Shown here piece by piece: positions 8,823 to 17,732 of a stretch of DNA of 64,000 bases. Made by a program: the position numbers and the translations under genes. The stretch covers positions 4,340,001 to 4,404,000 of the forward strand of contig NZ_CP111121.1 in NCBI RefSeq assembly GCF_026314945.1, given 5' to 3'. This stretch comes from Chryseobacterium fluminis (GTDB lineage: Bacteria > Bacteroidota > Bacteroidia > Flavobacteriales > Weeksellaceae). Each line of letters opens with the position of its first letter. The first letter of the stretch is position 1. The notes beneath the pieces were generated by a model that was given only the letters and a program-made list of their open reading frames with translations, made no database searches and was not told the origin of the DNA.

Positions 8823-8907
8823 CGGAGGGTAAGGGATTCGAACCCTTGCGACACTTTCGCGTCGACAGTTTAGCAAACTGCTCCATTAACCACTCTGGCA
8901 ACCCTCC
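8823..8907 (-). tRNA. tRNA-Ser (GCT)
   Basis: An 85-nt class II tRNA with acceptor GGAGGGT / ACCCTCC, anticodon GCT in the loop TTGCTAA, a long variable arm (GTCGACGCGAAAGTGTCGC) and discriminator G, all typical of serine tRNA. It is first in the three-gene unit. Confidence 0.95.
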
Positions 8908-9006
8908 TGTTTATCTCGTTTTTTAATGATCGTTGTTCCGTTATTGCGAGTGCAAATATAGAACAGATTTCTTTATATACCAAATATTTTTCAAGAAAAA
9001 TTTGTG

Positions 9007-9014
9007 TATTTTTG
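9007..9014 (+). promoter_or_regulatory. Bacteroidota -7 element before the amidase
   Basis: TATTTTTG matches TAnnTTTG and lies 29 bases before the amidase ATG. The -33 element is not clear. Confidence 0.45.
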
Positions 9015-9043
9015 AGCTAATAAATGATTAAAAAATTAAACTA

Positions 9044-10069
9044 ATGCGTAAGACATTATATATCATCGGATTAAGTACATTTGTTTTTTCGTGTACTTCA
9101 CAGAAAAATGTGACGAAAAGTTCATATAAGCCCAAAAACCCAGTGACACAGCCGAAAACTGCTGTAAAGCCCCAAACTCCGGAGAAGCCGAAAGCGCAGA
9201 TTACCAATGATCGCGGCGTGGAATTTTATACCACCAATATTGCAGATATTACAAAAAATGATAATACGGCCAGTTACGGGTCCATCGTCTCTGCAAAACC
9301 TGCAGGATATAAAGTGGTAAAAACCTATTTTCCTGCCATTGCGCAGAATTTCAGACAGCGATATCTCATTCTGCATTATACGGCACTTCCGGATGACAAA
9401 TCCATTACCGTGCTTACCCAGCAGTCGGTGAGTGCACATTATCTGGTTAATAATACCGGAGATAATGAAATCTATCAGCTGGTAGATGAAAACAAACGTT
9501 CTTATCACGCCGGGGTAAGTGCCTGGAGAAATGATAAAAACCTTAACGATACCTCGATCGGAATCGAAATTGTCAATACCGGCTATACGGTTGATGCTGC
9601 CGGAAAAAGGATATTTGCAGTTTTTAGTGATGATCAGGTAAAAAAGGTGGCAGCATTAGCAAAAGATATCGTTACCAGATATAATATTCCCCCGACCAAT
9701 GTTTTGGCACATTCAGATATTGCCCCTACCAGAAAGCAGGATCCCGGACCTACATTTCCTTGGAAAAAACTGTATGATGAATACCAGATCGGGATGTGGT
9801 ATGATGAAGCTTCAAAACAGAATTTCATAAGTCTCGGGCAGGTTGATTTTACGGCGAAATATAATGAACCTTCATTTGTATACAGCGTGCAGACCGCATT
9901 GCAGAAATTCGGGTACGCCCTGGATCTGAGCGGACAATGGGATGATATGACCAAAAAAACCATTGAGGCCTTCCAGTATCATTTCCGCCCTCAGAACTAC
10001 GACGGAATCATGGATATCGAAACATGGGCAATATTGCAGTCTTTAAATCAGAAATATCCCGTAAAATAA
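9044..10069 (+). CDS. N-acetylmuramoyl-L-alanine amidase lipoprotein
   Basis: This 341-residue enzyme cleaves the bond between muramic acid and the stem peptide. A lipoprotein signal ends in FVFSC (Cys17), followed by a Pro/Lys-rich linker to about residue 55. The Amidase_2 domain spans about 95-240, with likely zinc ligands His111 (LILHYT), His223 (LAHSDIAP) and Asp233 (KQDPGP). A peptidoglycan-binding domain occupies about 270-335. It is therefore an AmpD-like amidase anchored in the outer membrane or periplasm. A terminator separates it from aspA. Confidence 0.9.
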   Translation: MRKTLYIIGLSTFVFSCTSQKNVTKSSYKPKNPVTQPKTAVKPQTPEKPKAQITNDRGVEFYTTNIADITKNDNTASYGSIVSAKPAGYKVVKTYFPAIAQNFRQRYLILHYTALPDDKSITVLTQQSVSAHYLVNNTGDNEIYQLVDENKRSYHAGVSAWRNDKNLNDTSIGIEIVNTGYTVDAAGKRIFAVFSDDQVKKVAALAKDIVTRYNIPPTNVLAHSDIAPTRKQDPGPTFPWKKLYDEYQIGMWYDEASKQNFISLGQVDFTAKYNEPSFVYSVQTALQKFGYALDLSGQWDDMTKKTIEAFQYHFRPQNYDGIMDIETWAILQSLNQKYPVK

Positions 10070-10078
10070 GTAATTTTG

Positions 10079-10106
10079 AAAACGCATTCGTAAAGGATGC
10101 GTTTTT
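10079..10106 (+). terminator. Terminator between the amidase gene and aspA
   Basis: The inverted repeat AAAACGCAT / ATGCGTTTT is followed by T residues, 10 bases after the amidase stop. Confidence 0.75.
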
Positions 10107-10142
10107 ACTGTTCAAAAATAAAACACGTTAAAAAAATCTGTA

Positions 10143-11543
10143 ATGGAAAATTTCAGAAAAGAAAGTGATTTACTCGGTGAACTGGAAGTTCCGGTAAATG
10201 CTTATTATGGAGTACAGACTCAAAGAGCCATCAATAATTTTAAAATTTCAGGACAGCTGCTGTCTTCCTATCCTGATTTCATCAAAGGACTGGCTTTTGT
10301 AAAAAAAGCTGCGGCCAAAACGAATTACGAGCTGGGATTGCTGGACGAAGATTTATATTTCAACATTGCAGAGACCTGTGATGAGCTTATCCAAGGCCAA
10401 CTTCACGACCAGTTTCCGATAGATATGATTCAGGGCGGGGCAGGGACCTCAGTGAATATGAATGCCAATGAAGTGATTGCCAACAGGGTACTTGAAAAAT
10501 TAGGAAAAAAGAAAGGTGAGTACCAGTTCTGCTCTCCAAACGATCATATCAATCTTTCTCAATCCACCAATGATGCTTATCCTACTGCCATCAAGATGGG
10601 ATTATTGCATATGAACATCGGTTTGGTTGAAAGGCTTAAAAAAATTGTGGAAGCCTTCCGTTCCAAAGGACAGGACTTTCATGATGTGATCAAAATGGGA
10701 AGAACCCAGCTTCAGGATGCTGTGCCGATGACGTTGGGACAGGAATTTGAAGCCTTTGCAGCAACACTCGAAGAAGATATCTCTAAATTAAACAGCAATG
10801 CCGACCTTTTTGTAGAAGTAAACATGGGAGCTACCGCCATCGGAACAGGCTTAAATGCTCCGGTAGGATATGCTTCATTGTGCGCGAAAAACCTGGCTCA
10901 GTTAACTGGTTTTCCGGTTATTTCCGCACCGGATCTGGTTGAGGCGACACCGGATACCGGTTCTTATGTGATCTACTCTTCAGCAATGAAGCGTCTGGCT
11001 TTAAAGTTGTCGAAAATATGCAATGACTTGAGATTGCTTTCTTCAGGACCCAGAGCCGGTCTTTTTGAAATCAACCTTCCTCCGATGCAGCCGGGATCAT
11101 CCATTATGCCCGGAAAAGTAAATCCTGTGATTCCGGAAGTGGTAAACCAGGTATGCTTCAAAGTAATCGGAAATGATTTAACGGTAACCTTTGCCGCTGA
11201 AGCCGGACAATTACAGCTAAATGTAATGGAGCCCGTGCTTTCTCACGCCATTATGGAAAATATCAATTTCCTTTGCAACGCTTTGGATACCCTTCGTGAA
11301 AAATGCGTAACAGGCATTACGGCTAATAAAGAGGTATGCCTGAACATGGTGAAGCACAGCATCGGAATTGTAACGGCACTGAATCCTTATATTGGCTATA
11401 AATATTCTACGGAGATCGCGAAAGAAGCTCTGGAAACAGGAAAAAGTGTCTATAATCTCGTATTGGAAAAAGAAATTCTCTCCCAGGAAAAACTCGATGA
11501 GATTCTGGATCCTAAAAACATGTTGAAACCTCATAGCAAATAA
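10143..11543 (+). CDS. aspA: Aspartate ammonia-lyase
   Basis: Aspartase converts L-aspartate to fumarate and ammonia. The 466-residue sequence aligns throughout with E. coli AspA as I remember it, including QGGAGTSVNMN, KMGRTQLQDAVPMTLGQEF, NMGATAIGTGLN and the catalytic-loop signature GSSIMPGKVNP near residue 320. The order of conserved blocks fits aspartase better than fumarase C. It is a cytoplasmic tetramer in the family. The next gene starts 6 bases downstream but is functionally unrelated. Confidence 0.94.
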   Translation: MENFRKESDLLGELEVPVNAYYGVQTQRAINNFKISGQLLSSYPDFIKGLAFVKKAAAKTNYELGLLDEDLYFNIAETCDELIQGQLHDQFPIDMIQGGAGTSVNMNANEVIANRVLEKLGKKKGEYQFCSPNDHINLSQSTNDAYPTAIKMGLLHMNIGLVERLKKIVEAFRSKGQDFHDVIKMGRTQLQDAVPMTLGQEFEAFAATLEEDISKLNSNADLFVEVNMGATAIGTGLNAPVGYASLCAKNLAQLTGFPVISAPDLVEATPDTGSYVIYSSAMKRLALKLSKICNDLRLLSSGPRAGLFEINLPPMQPGSSIMPGKVNPVIPEVVNQVCFKVIGNDLTVTFAAEAGQLQLNVMEPVLSHAIMENINFLCNALDTLREKCVTGITANKEVCLNMVKHSIGIVTALNPYIGYKYSTEIAKEALETGKSVYNLVLEKEILSQEKLDEILDPKNMLKPHSK

Positions 11544-11549
11544 TATTTC

Positions 11550-12344
11550 GTGAGTAAAATAAAAAAAACAGTCCGGGCATTACAGAATATAGCGCAGGAG
11601 CCAAGTCTGCTAAACCTGGTGCTTAATGACCGGGAAGTAAGAAAAAAAGAATTTCTCAAAAAATATCCTCATTTGGAAACCCTTCCTCAGATCAGCTTTT
11701 CTGATCTGAGGGCGGATTTTGAGGAAAATATTGAGATCTGTTTTCTGGACGGAGCTTCTCTTCCCACCGATCTTGCTTTGCTGAAGACTCTGGCAAAAGA
11801 CAAAAAATCCTATTTTGAAATCGGGACGTGGAGAGGAGAAAGCGTGTGGAACGTAGCAAAAATAATTCATGACTGTACCACACTTAATCTTTCACACCAC
11901 GAAATTCTTCAATTAGGAATCGACAGGAAATATGCAGATCTTCATGGAATTGTTTCTAAAAAAAATCCTGAGATTCTTCATCTGGAAGGCAATTCAAGGA
12001 CCTATGATTTTGCCGGCTTAAATAAAAAATATGACCTGATCTTTATCGACGGAGATCATTCCTATGAAATGGTGAAAAACGACACGGAGAAAGTCTTTCA
12101 GCACTTGGTGCATGACGATACCGTTGTCGTATGGCATGACTATGCTTTCAACCCGGAGAAAATCCGGTATGAAGTGTTTCAGGGAATTCTGGACGGTCTG
12201 CCCGAAGGATATCATGACCAACTGTATCATGTAGCCAATTCAATCTGTGCAGTCTTTATGAAAGGCAATTTTAAAACAAAGAAATTTAAAAATTTAAATG
12301 AGCCTGAATTTTTGTTTGAAGTAAATTTGAAAATAAAAAAATAA
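11550..12344 (+). CDS. Class I SAM-dependent methyltransferase
   Basis: The 264-residue protein starts at a GTG 6 bases after aspA. It has an SAM-binding motif SYFEIGTWRGES near residue 92 and the paired motif LIFIDGDHSYEMV near 167. These features resemble the Methyltransf_24 group found in polysaccharide clusters. The glycosyltransferase gene follows after a single base, so the two are cotranscribed. A role in modifying a surface sugar is inferred from position only. Confidence 0.75.
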   Translation: MSKIKKTVRALQNIAQEPSLLNLVLNDREVRKKEFLKKYPHLETLPQISFSDLRADFEENIEICFLDGASLPTDLALLKTLAKDKKSYFEIGTWRGESVWNVAKIIHDCTTLNLSHHEILQLGIDRKYADLHGIVSKKNPEILHLEGNSRTYDFAGLNKKYDLIFIDGDHSYEMVKNDTEKVFQHLVHDDTVVVWHDYAFNPEKIRYEVFQGILDGLPEGYHDQLYHVANSICAVFMKGNFKTKKFKNLNEPEFLFEVNLKIKK

Positions 12345-12345
12345 G

Positions 12346-13200
12346 GTGCGGTTTTTAATTATCATCCCTGCTCACAACGAAGAACATCATCTTGCCTACC
12401 CGCTGGAATCTTTGAAAAATCAAAGTTTTAAAGATTTTAAAGTCGTGGTGGTAAACGATGGCTCTGTGGACAGAACTCCGGAGATCATCAAAGGTTTTAC
12501 GGAGCAGGATCCGCGTTTCGAGACGCTCAATCTTGAAAAATCATCGCATCAGCCGGGTTCAAAAGTAGTCAGTGCCTTTAACAGCGGTTTGAAAACTCAG
12601 GATATCAACGATTTTGAGATCATCTGTAAATTTGATGCAGATATTATTCTGCCTGAAAATTATCTTGAAACAATAGAAAAAGCATTCCGTGAGAATCCGG
12701 TGTACGGGTTGGTCGGAGGATTGCTGTACGTAGAAAAAAACGGAGATTGGGTGTATGAAGGGAATTCCAATAAACACCATGTCAGAGGACCGTTGAAGGC
12801 CTATCGCAAAGAATGTTTTCTGGCCATGGGCGGACTTCGTGAAACCTTAGGCTGGGATAATATCGATTCTATATTACTGGATGATTTAGGATGGAAAGAA
12901 GTGGTTCTGCCGCAACTGCACGTGAAACTGATCAAAGTAAAAGGATCCGATTATACCCTAAAACCCGCTGACTATTACGGAAGATATTTCTATTTTTTAG
13001 GATTAAACAGGTTCCTGACCTATATTGCCGCTTCAAAAGAGGCCATGAAAAGCAAATCTCCTGAGTTTTTTGTTCAGATTGTCAGGTTTTATGAAAGCTG
13101 CCGATCAGACAAGCCCGAACTGAAACTGTCGAAAGCGGAGCAGAAAATTGTCAACAACAAACGTTGGCAGCAGCTCAAAAAAAAATGGCTTAAAATATAA
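12346..13200 (+). CDS. Glycosyltransferase family 2
   Basis: This 284-residue GT-A glycosyltransferase starts at GTG (MRFLIIIPAHNEE). The nucleotide-sugar region is VVVVNDGSVDRT at about 34-45 and the metal-binding FDADIIL is near 98. No membrane segment is evident. It would transfer a sugar from a nucleotide donor onto a surface glycan or lipid-linked intermediate. It directly follows the methyltransferase gene, and 82 bases separate it from the next gene. Confidence 0.88.
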   Translation: MRFLIIIPAHNEEHHLAYPLESLKNQSFKDFKVVVVNDGSVDRTPEIIKGFTEQDPRFETLNLEKSSHQPGSKVVSAFNSGLKTQDINDFEIICKFDADIILPENYLETIEKAFRENPVYGLVGGLLYVEKNGDWVYEGNSNKHHVRGPLKAYRKECFLAMGGLRETLGWDNIDSILLDDLGWKEVVLPQLHVKLIKVKGSDYTLKPADYYGRYFYFLGLNRFLTYIAASKEAMKSKSPEFFVQIVRFYESCRSDKPELKLSKAEQKIVNNKRWQQLKKKWLKI

Positions 13201-13282
13201 CCTTGTATTACATAAAATACATTATGAAGCTGTGGAACGAAACTTTCTCGCAGATCTGATAACTTAGTCAAAATTCCGTCAC

Positions 13283-14350
13283 TTGAAGAAAATAGCGTAC
13301 ATAGAAATAGATAACCATGCAGAAGTAGCCCTTTCATTTATGGAAATTATGGAAGGTTCGCAGCTGTTTTCAGTAGATTATTATTTCTCAGAAAAAATAA
13401 AGAAGCAGGTGGGAAAGGATGCATCTGTTTACATTTCCGATTGTTCGATAATTACAGGTCAATTAAAGGAAAAAAAATATGATCTCGTGATTATCGGCAC
13501 GGTACATCGTTTTTTCAGTACTTTTCAGCAGATTGTTCAGCAGTATAATACGGCTGTTATTGCTCATAATCTGAATTTTATAAAAATTTCCAAATTCGGG
13601 CTTCTGAAAAATATGTTCAGGGAAGATATTATTTACAGACTTAAATTATGCCTGAAAGAAGGCTTGCTTTACGCACCGGAAGTCTATCAGAAAGCCCAAC
13701 TTTTAGTGCTGGATCAGTCTCTTTTATCCGAAAGGTATCAGTTGCTGCCAATTTTTTACACCAAAAATTTTGAAGAAGAAGAACATCCGGTTTTTACCGT
13801 TGTTATTCCCGGCGGAGTTTCTCAGAAAAGAAGGGATTATAAAAAGGTATTCTCAAAAATAAAAGAACTGGAAAATGAGTTTAGAACCGGAAAGGTTTTC
13901 AAAAATAAATTAATTGAATTTATATTTTTAGGGAAAATCACAGAAAAGAAAGCGCTGACGGAAATAAATGACCTGGAGAGAACTCTTGAATATGTTAACA
14001 TCACCTATTTTACAGAAAGAGTCTCTCAGGATGATTTTGAAAGATGGATGACGAAAGCGGATATTCTGTGGTGTCCTATTCAGCGGAATACTCAATTTTT
14101 CAGTCAGAAAGAAGTCTATGGGCGCACGAAAATGACGGGTAATATCGGTGACGCCATCAAGTATGGCAAACTGGCGGTTTTTCCGGCAGATTATCCTTCA
14201 GAATCAGAGTTCATTATTCCTGAAAAAGAAAATGTAATGGCCCAGTTTGAGGAGCTGAAAAACATACGCTTCGATTTCCGGAATCAATTCAGTAAAGCAA
14301 TAGTGCAGGCAGAACTGGAAAAGGTTCTATTAAACCTTATTTCTACTTGA
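13283..14350 (+). CDS. Putative GT-B-like glycosyltransferase, unassigned
   Basis: This 355-residue protein starts at TTG (MKKIAYIEID). I do not recognise a specific family. An N-terminal alpha/beta half includes YDLVIIGTVHRF, and the second half (VFTVVIPGGVSQKRRDY, FIFLGKITEKK, WMTKADILWCPI, GDAIKYGKLAVFP) has the layout of a GT-B C-terminal nucleotide-sugar domain. Context among glycan genes supports this. Its last 8 bases overlap the 3' end of the convergent flippase gene. Confidence 0.6.
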   Translation: MKKIAYIEIDNHAEVALSFMEIMEGSQLFSVDYYFSEKIKKQVGKDASVYISDCSIITGQLKEKKYDLVIIGTVHRFFSTFQQIVQQYNTAVIAHNLNFIKISKFGLLKNMFREDIIYRLKLCLKEGLLYAPEVYQKAQLLVLDQSLLSERYQLLPIFYTKNFEEEEHPVFTVVIPGGVSQKRRDYKKVFSKIKELENEFRTGKVFKNKLIEFIFLGKITEKKALTEINDLERTLEYVNITYFTERVSQDDFERWMTKADILWCPIQRNTQFFSQKEVYGRTKMTGNIGDAIKYGKLAVFPADYPSESEFIIPEKENVMAQFEELKNIRFDFRNQFSKAIVQAELEKVLLNLIST

Positions 14351-15821
14351 ATTTAAACATACTTCTTAGGAAATTTATATTTAGATAATCCTCAACCGGG
14401 AAAATTTTAGTGAAATAATTTCCGATAAAGATTAGAATCAAAACCACCGCCGGCTTGTAAAAAAGGTTGATAAAATTGTTGTTAAAATTAGGCAAAACGA
14501 TCGCTACAGTAATAGCAAGCGTACAGATAATAGAAACAAATATCATTTCAATGGTGAGTGGTGACACTTTAAACATGATGTAATTGAAAACAACCTTCAC
14601 TACATTATAAGTCGTTAAAGAAATCGCGGTAGATAAGGCAATTCCAATAAGTTTCAGGTCGGTATTTTTAATGAAATAAAGATTCAGTCCGATGGTAAGT
14701 CCCGCCAGTAAAAGCATCACCAGGATATTAAATTTATAATACCTGGACAGCGAAATAATATTGCCGTTGAATCCTGTCGCCAGGTCCAGTAAGACTGCAG
14801 ATCCCCAGATCCATACGACCGGTTCATATTCTCTCAGCATCGTTCCGTTCTTAGGCATAAACTGCGTCAGGTAAGGAAATCCTACCATAATACATGAAAA
14901 CAACACAGCGCCTAAAAAATATAAAGTAAGAGACGTCTTCTTGTGGAATTTATCCAGTCCCTCCATATCGCCGTCCGCGAGATTTTTACTGATAATAGGA
15001 GCGGAGACATTGAATAAGCCCAACTGAGGAATTGAGATCAGCGAAATTAAAGCGTACAGAACGGCATAAATCCCATTTTCTTCCATTCCCATGAATTCAC
15101 CGATCATCAGGCTGTTAATCGCCAGGTAATTTCCAAACGTTCCTAGAAATCCAAAGAAGCTGTAGTTGAAAAATTCTTTCCAGAAGCCGTCTTTCTTGAA
15201 ATAATCGGTGCTGAAATCCAGTTTTATTTTTTCTAATGTATTGGTATAATAGATATAGCCGAAAAGCATTAAGGCAAACATCCCGAAGAAAAATGCGAAG
15301 GCAACACTTTGGGAGAGTGAAAAATAAATAACCAGGCAGAAAGCTCCTAAATTGGCTATTTTCGGGATCAGATTATCGAAAATATTCGAAACCACGATTC
15401 TTTTGTAATTCGAAATGTATTTGTTGAAAACCGCACAGAAAGAAAGGATAACCACCAACGGTAAGATGATTTCTTTAGCTTTCCATGCTTCCGAATATTT
15501 AAACTTGGGATAGACATAAGGCAGTATGAAGAAGACCACCGTAAAAATTAAAAAATTAATAAAGACCGCAAGAAGCGATAGCGAGAGCATATTTTGCTTT
15601 TTGCCGTCTTGATCTACCGCATGGAAGAACTTTACATTGGAATAAGAAATACCCATCACCACAAACGGAACCAAAAATTCCGCACTGGGTAGAATATAGC
15701 GTAGTTTACCGTAAAATTCAAAATCATTAGGGAAAATAAATATGGCCGATACGGTACCCAACAAGAAACCGATGTACCCGATAATGGAATATTTGAAGCC
15801 CTGTCTCGCTACTACACTCAT
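14343..15821 (-). CDS. Polysaccharide flippase (Wzx/MOP superfamily)
   Basis: The 492-residue protein is hydrophobic throughout, with about 12-14 membrane helices and short charged loops, typical of the Wzx/RfbX branch of the MOP exporter superfamily. It would flip an undecaprenyl-linked oligosaccharide across the inner membrane. It follows the FkbM methyltransferase gene by 9 bases on the same strand and converges with the glycosyltransferase-like gene, overlapping it by 8 bases. Confidence 0.85.
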   Translation of the reverse strand: MSVVARQGFKYSIIGYIGFLLGTVSAIFIFPNDFEFYGKLRYILPSAEFLVPFVVMGISYSNVKFFHAVDQDGKKQNMLSLSLLAVFINFLIFTVVFFILPYVYPKFKYSEAWKAKEIILPLVVILSFCAVFNKYISNYKRIVVSNIFDNLIPKIANLGAFCLVIYFSLSQSVAFAFFFGMFALMLFGYIYYTNTLEKIKLDFSTDYFKKDGFWKEFFNYSFFGFLGTFGNYLAINSLMIGEFMGMEENGIYAVLYALISLISIPQLGLFNVSAPIISKNLADGDMEGLDKFHKKTSLTLYFLGAVLFSCIMVGFPYLTQFMPKNGTMLREYEPVVWIWGSAVLLDLATGFNGNIISLSRYYKFNILVMLLLAGLTIGLNLYFIKNTDLKLIGIALSTAISLTTYNVVKVVFNYIMFKVSPLTIEMIFVSIICTLAITVAIVLPNFNNNFINLFYKPAVVLILIFIGNYFTKIFPVEDYLNINFLRSMFKFK

Positions 15822-15830
15822 ATTTTAATT

Positions 15831-16625
15831 TTAAGAATTTTTGGGAATAAAGATGATATTATTGATGTAGTCGGTTTTATTTTTTTCATCACTGGTATTT
15901 CCTGAAAGAATGCTTTCAGTCAGTTTTTCCAGGGTAAAGGTAGTCCTGTTCAGATAATGGACATTATATCCCCAGGATTGAACTTCGGAGATCCCTTTCC
16001 AGATGGGCGTGTCATGGTGTCTCTGTTCTATTTCTACCATTAAAGTAGGAAAAAACTGTGTAATGATTTCTTTGGCACCATACAGCGTTTTCATTTCGTT
16101 GCCTTCGACATCGATTTTAATGAAATCCAGTCTGGTAAAATGTTCAATAGCGGCCCAGTCATCCAGTTTTATCACTTTTACTTTTTCAGTATAGCTTTTC
16201 TCTTCCCCTTTTTCTTTGTAAGCGGTTTTCAGGGTTCCCCTTGAAGCGATGGCTTTTCCGTTGATGACGGGAACTTTAAATTCAGCCGTTGTATTCTCAT
16301 CAGAAAGAGCCAGCGGAAAAATCCTCATTCCCGGAAAAAGTCTTTTCAGTCTGCGGTACAGTTTTTTATTGGGCTCAAAGGCATAAATATGCTCATGATC
16401 CAATGTATTTTCCAGCTGGTAAAGAAAGGATCCCACATTGGCGCCAATATCAAGGATAACCGCTTTTTTGGGCAGATAATCTTTGATCCAGACCAGCTCC
16501 GGCTCTACATTACGTTTTGAAAAGTTTTCTTTAGTAAGATGATTCAGATTTTTGAAATATCTTTTTTTATAAAAACCGGGACTGATGTACTGTAGTTTTT
16601 CTGCAATTCTTTGGTATAGAGACAT
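15831..16625 (-). CDS. FkbM family methyltransferase
   Basis: This 264-residue SAM-dependent methyltransferase has motif I VILDIGANVGSFLYQLE near residue 55 and LDFIKIDVEGNEMKTLYGA near 165, both hallmarks of the FkbM family. Members often O-methylate sugars of surface glycans. It is the first gene of a two-gene unit with the flippase, which supports a role in the same glycan pathway. Confidence 0.87.
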   Translation of the reverse strand: MSLYQRIAEKLQYISPGFYKKRYFKNLNHLTKENFSKRNVEPELVWIKDYLPKKAVILDIGANVGSFLYQLENTLDHEHIYAFEPNKKLYRRLKRLFPGMRIFPLALSDENTTAEFKVPVINGKAIASRGTLKTAYKEKGEEKSYTEKVKVIKLDDWAAIEHFTRLDFIKIDVEGNEMKTLYGAKEIITQFFPTLMVEIEQRHHDTPIWKGISEVQSWGYNVHYLNRTTFTLEKLTESILSGNTSDEKNKTDYINNIIFIPKNS

Positions 16626-16795
16626 CCTTAGATTTTTTGACGACCAGCAAAGATAAGCAAAAATGTTAAACTAATGTTAAATAAATACAATTGTAATAGG
16701 TTGATTTACAGGTGTTAATTATCACCTGCTTCTGTATCCGGCTGAATTCTAAAAGATTTCAAATCGGGCAGCATCGTGCTGCAGAATTGTGGAGC

Positions 16796-17461
16796 TTATT
16801 GTAGAGGAGTGTTCAGGAAGTCATTCAGCGGTTTCATCAGCCTGAAAATGGCGGATAGATTTTTAACCGCATTTTGATTCAGTATTTCTTCATCTTTTAA
16901 CGGATAAGTCACAATAAAATTTTTAAGTTTCAGGTATTCTGCCATCGGATCTTCTTTTTCAAAGCCCTGAGGAACTTTTTTCAGCTTGCCGTCCTGATCA
17001 AGCTCAGGGAAGTGCTTCTTAAAATCATGATGGTTTAAAATTTTCATAAAATCTTCTCCATACAACGATATTTCTCTTCTTAATTCCTTTAAGACCTGAG
17101 GTTCGGGCATATAAATTCCGCCTGCTATAAAGGATTTTCCAGGCTCCAGGTGAAGATAATAACCTCCTTTCTGACTTCCTTTTCCCATTCCCAAAGAAGC
17201 TCCGAAATTAGTTTTGTAGGGAATTTTATCCTTTGAAAACCGGGTATCCCTGTAAATCCTGAATAGTGATTTTTTAGCATCGATTTTGGCAAGCGCCTCA
17301 TCAAATGCTGTCATTTCTCCGATCAGTTCTTCCAGAAAAGCAATAACATTCTGTTGCGATTCGGTATAGAGATTCTTATTTTCAGTGAACCATTCACGAT
17401 TATTATTTCTGTGAAGTTTTTTTAAAAATTCGAAAGTTTTTGGAGATAAGATAGCCGGCAT
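16796..17461 (-). CDS. DUF2461 (TIGR02453) family protein
   Basis: This 221-residue cytoplasmic protein belongs to the DUF2461/TIGR02453 family. Family features are FLKKLHRNNNREWF near the N-terminus, FRIYRDTRFSKDKIPYKTN in the middle and GGYYLHLEPG after it. The function is unknown. The start is the ATG at 17461; the frame extends six codons to a TTG at 17479. Its divergent neighbour is the DEAD-box helicase, across a very AT-rich spacer. Confidence 0.85.
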   Translation of the reverse strand: MPAILSPKTFEFLKKLHRNNNREWFTENKNLYTESQQNVIAFLEELIGEMTAFDEALAKIDAKKSLFRIYRDTRFSKDKIPYKTNFGASLGMGKGSQKGGYYLHLEPGKSFIAGGIYMPEPQVLKELRREISLYGEDFMKILNHHDFKKHFPELDQDGKLKKVPQGFEKEDPMAEYLKLKNFIVTYPLKDEEILNQNAVKNLSAIFRLMKPLNDFLNTPLQ

Positions 17462-17704
17462 ACATTTTATTTTACTCAAAAATAATCAAAACTATTCAGA
17501 CTCCCAACGGGAATGATTTGAGTATTCTTAATTTTAATGTTTAAAAATGATTTTTTTGATAACCTGAATTGTGTTTGGAATATTATTAAATTAAAAATAA
17601 AAAAATTGTCGTATTTCTGTTGAAATTTAAAAATGCTTATGGTTTTATAAAATAAAATTATTAATTTCGTAATATTGTATAAAAGAAAATTCAAATATTA
17701 GTTG

Positions 17705-17712
17705 TATCTTTG
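17705..17712 (+). promoter_or_regulatory. Bacteroidota -7 element of the DEAD-box gene
   Basis: TATCTTTG matches TAnnTTTG 20 bases before the ATG, giving a very short leader. The surrounding 250-base spacer is strongly AT-rich. Confidence 0.55.
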
Positions 17713-17732
17713 CAAAAATTTTAAAATATTTA

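Noticed and set aside
8729..8926. 65-codon plus-strand open frame
   Set aside because: It runs antisense through tRNA-Pro and tRNA-Ser and reads their conserved arms as protein.
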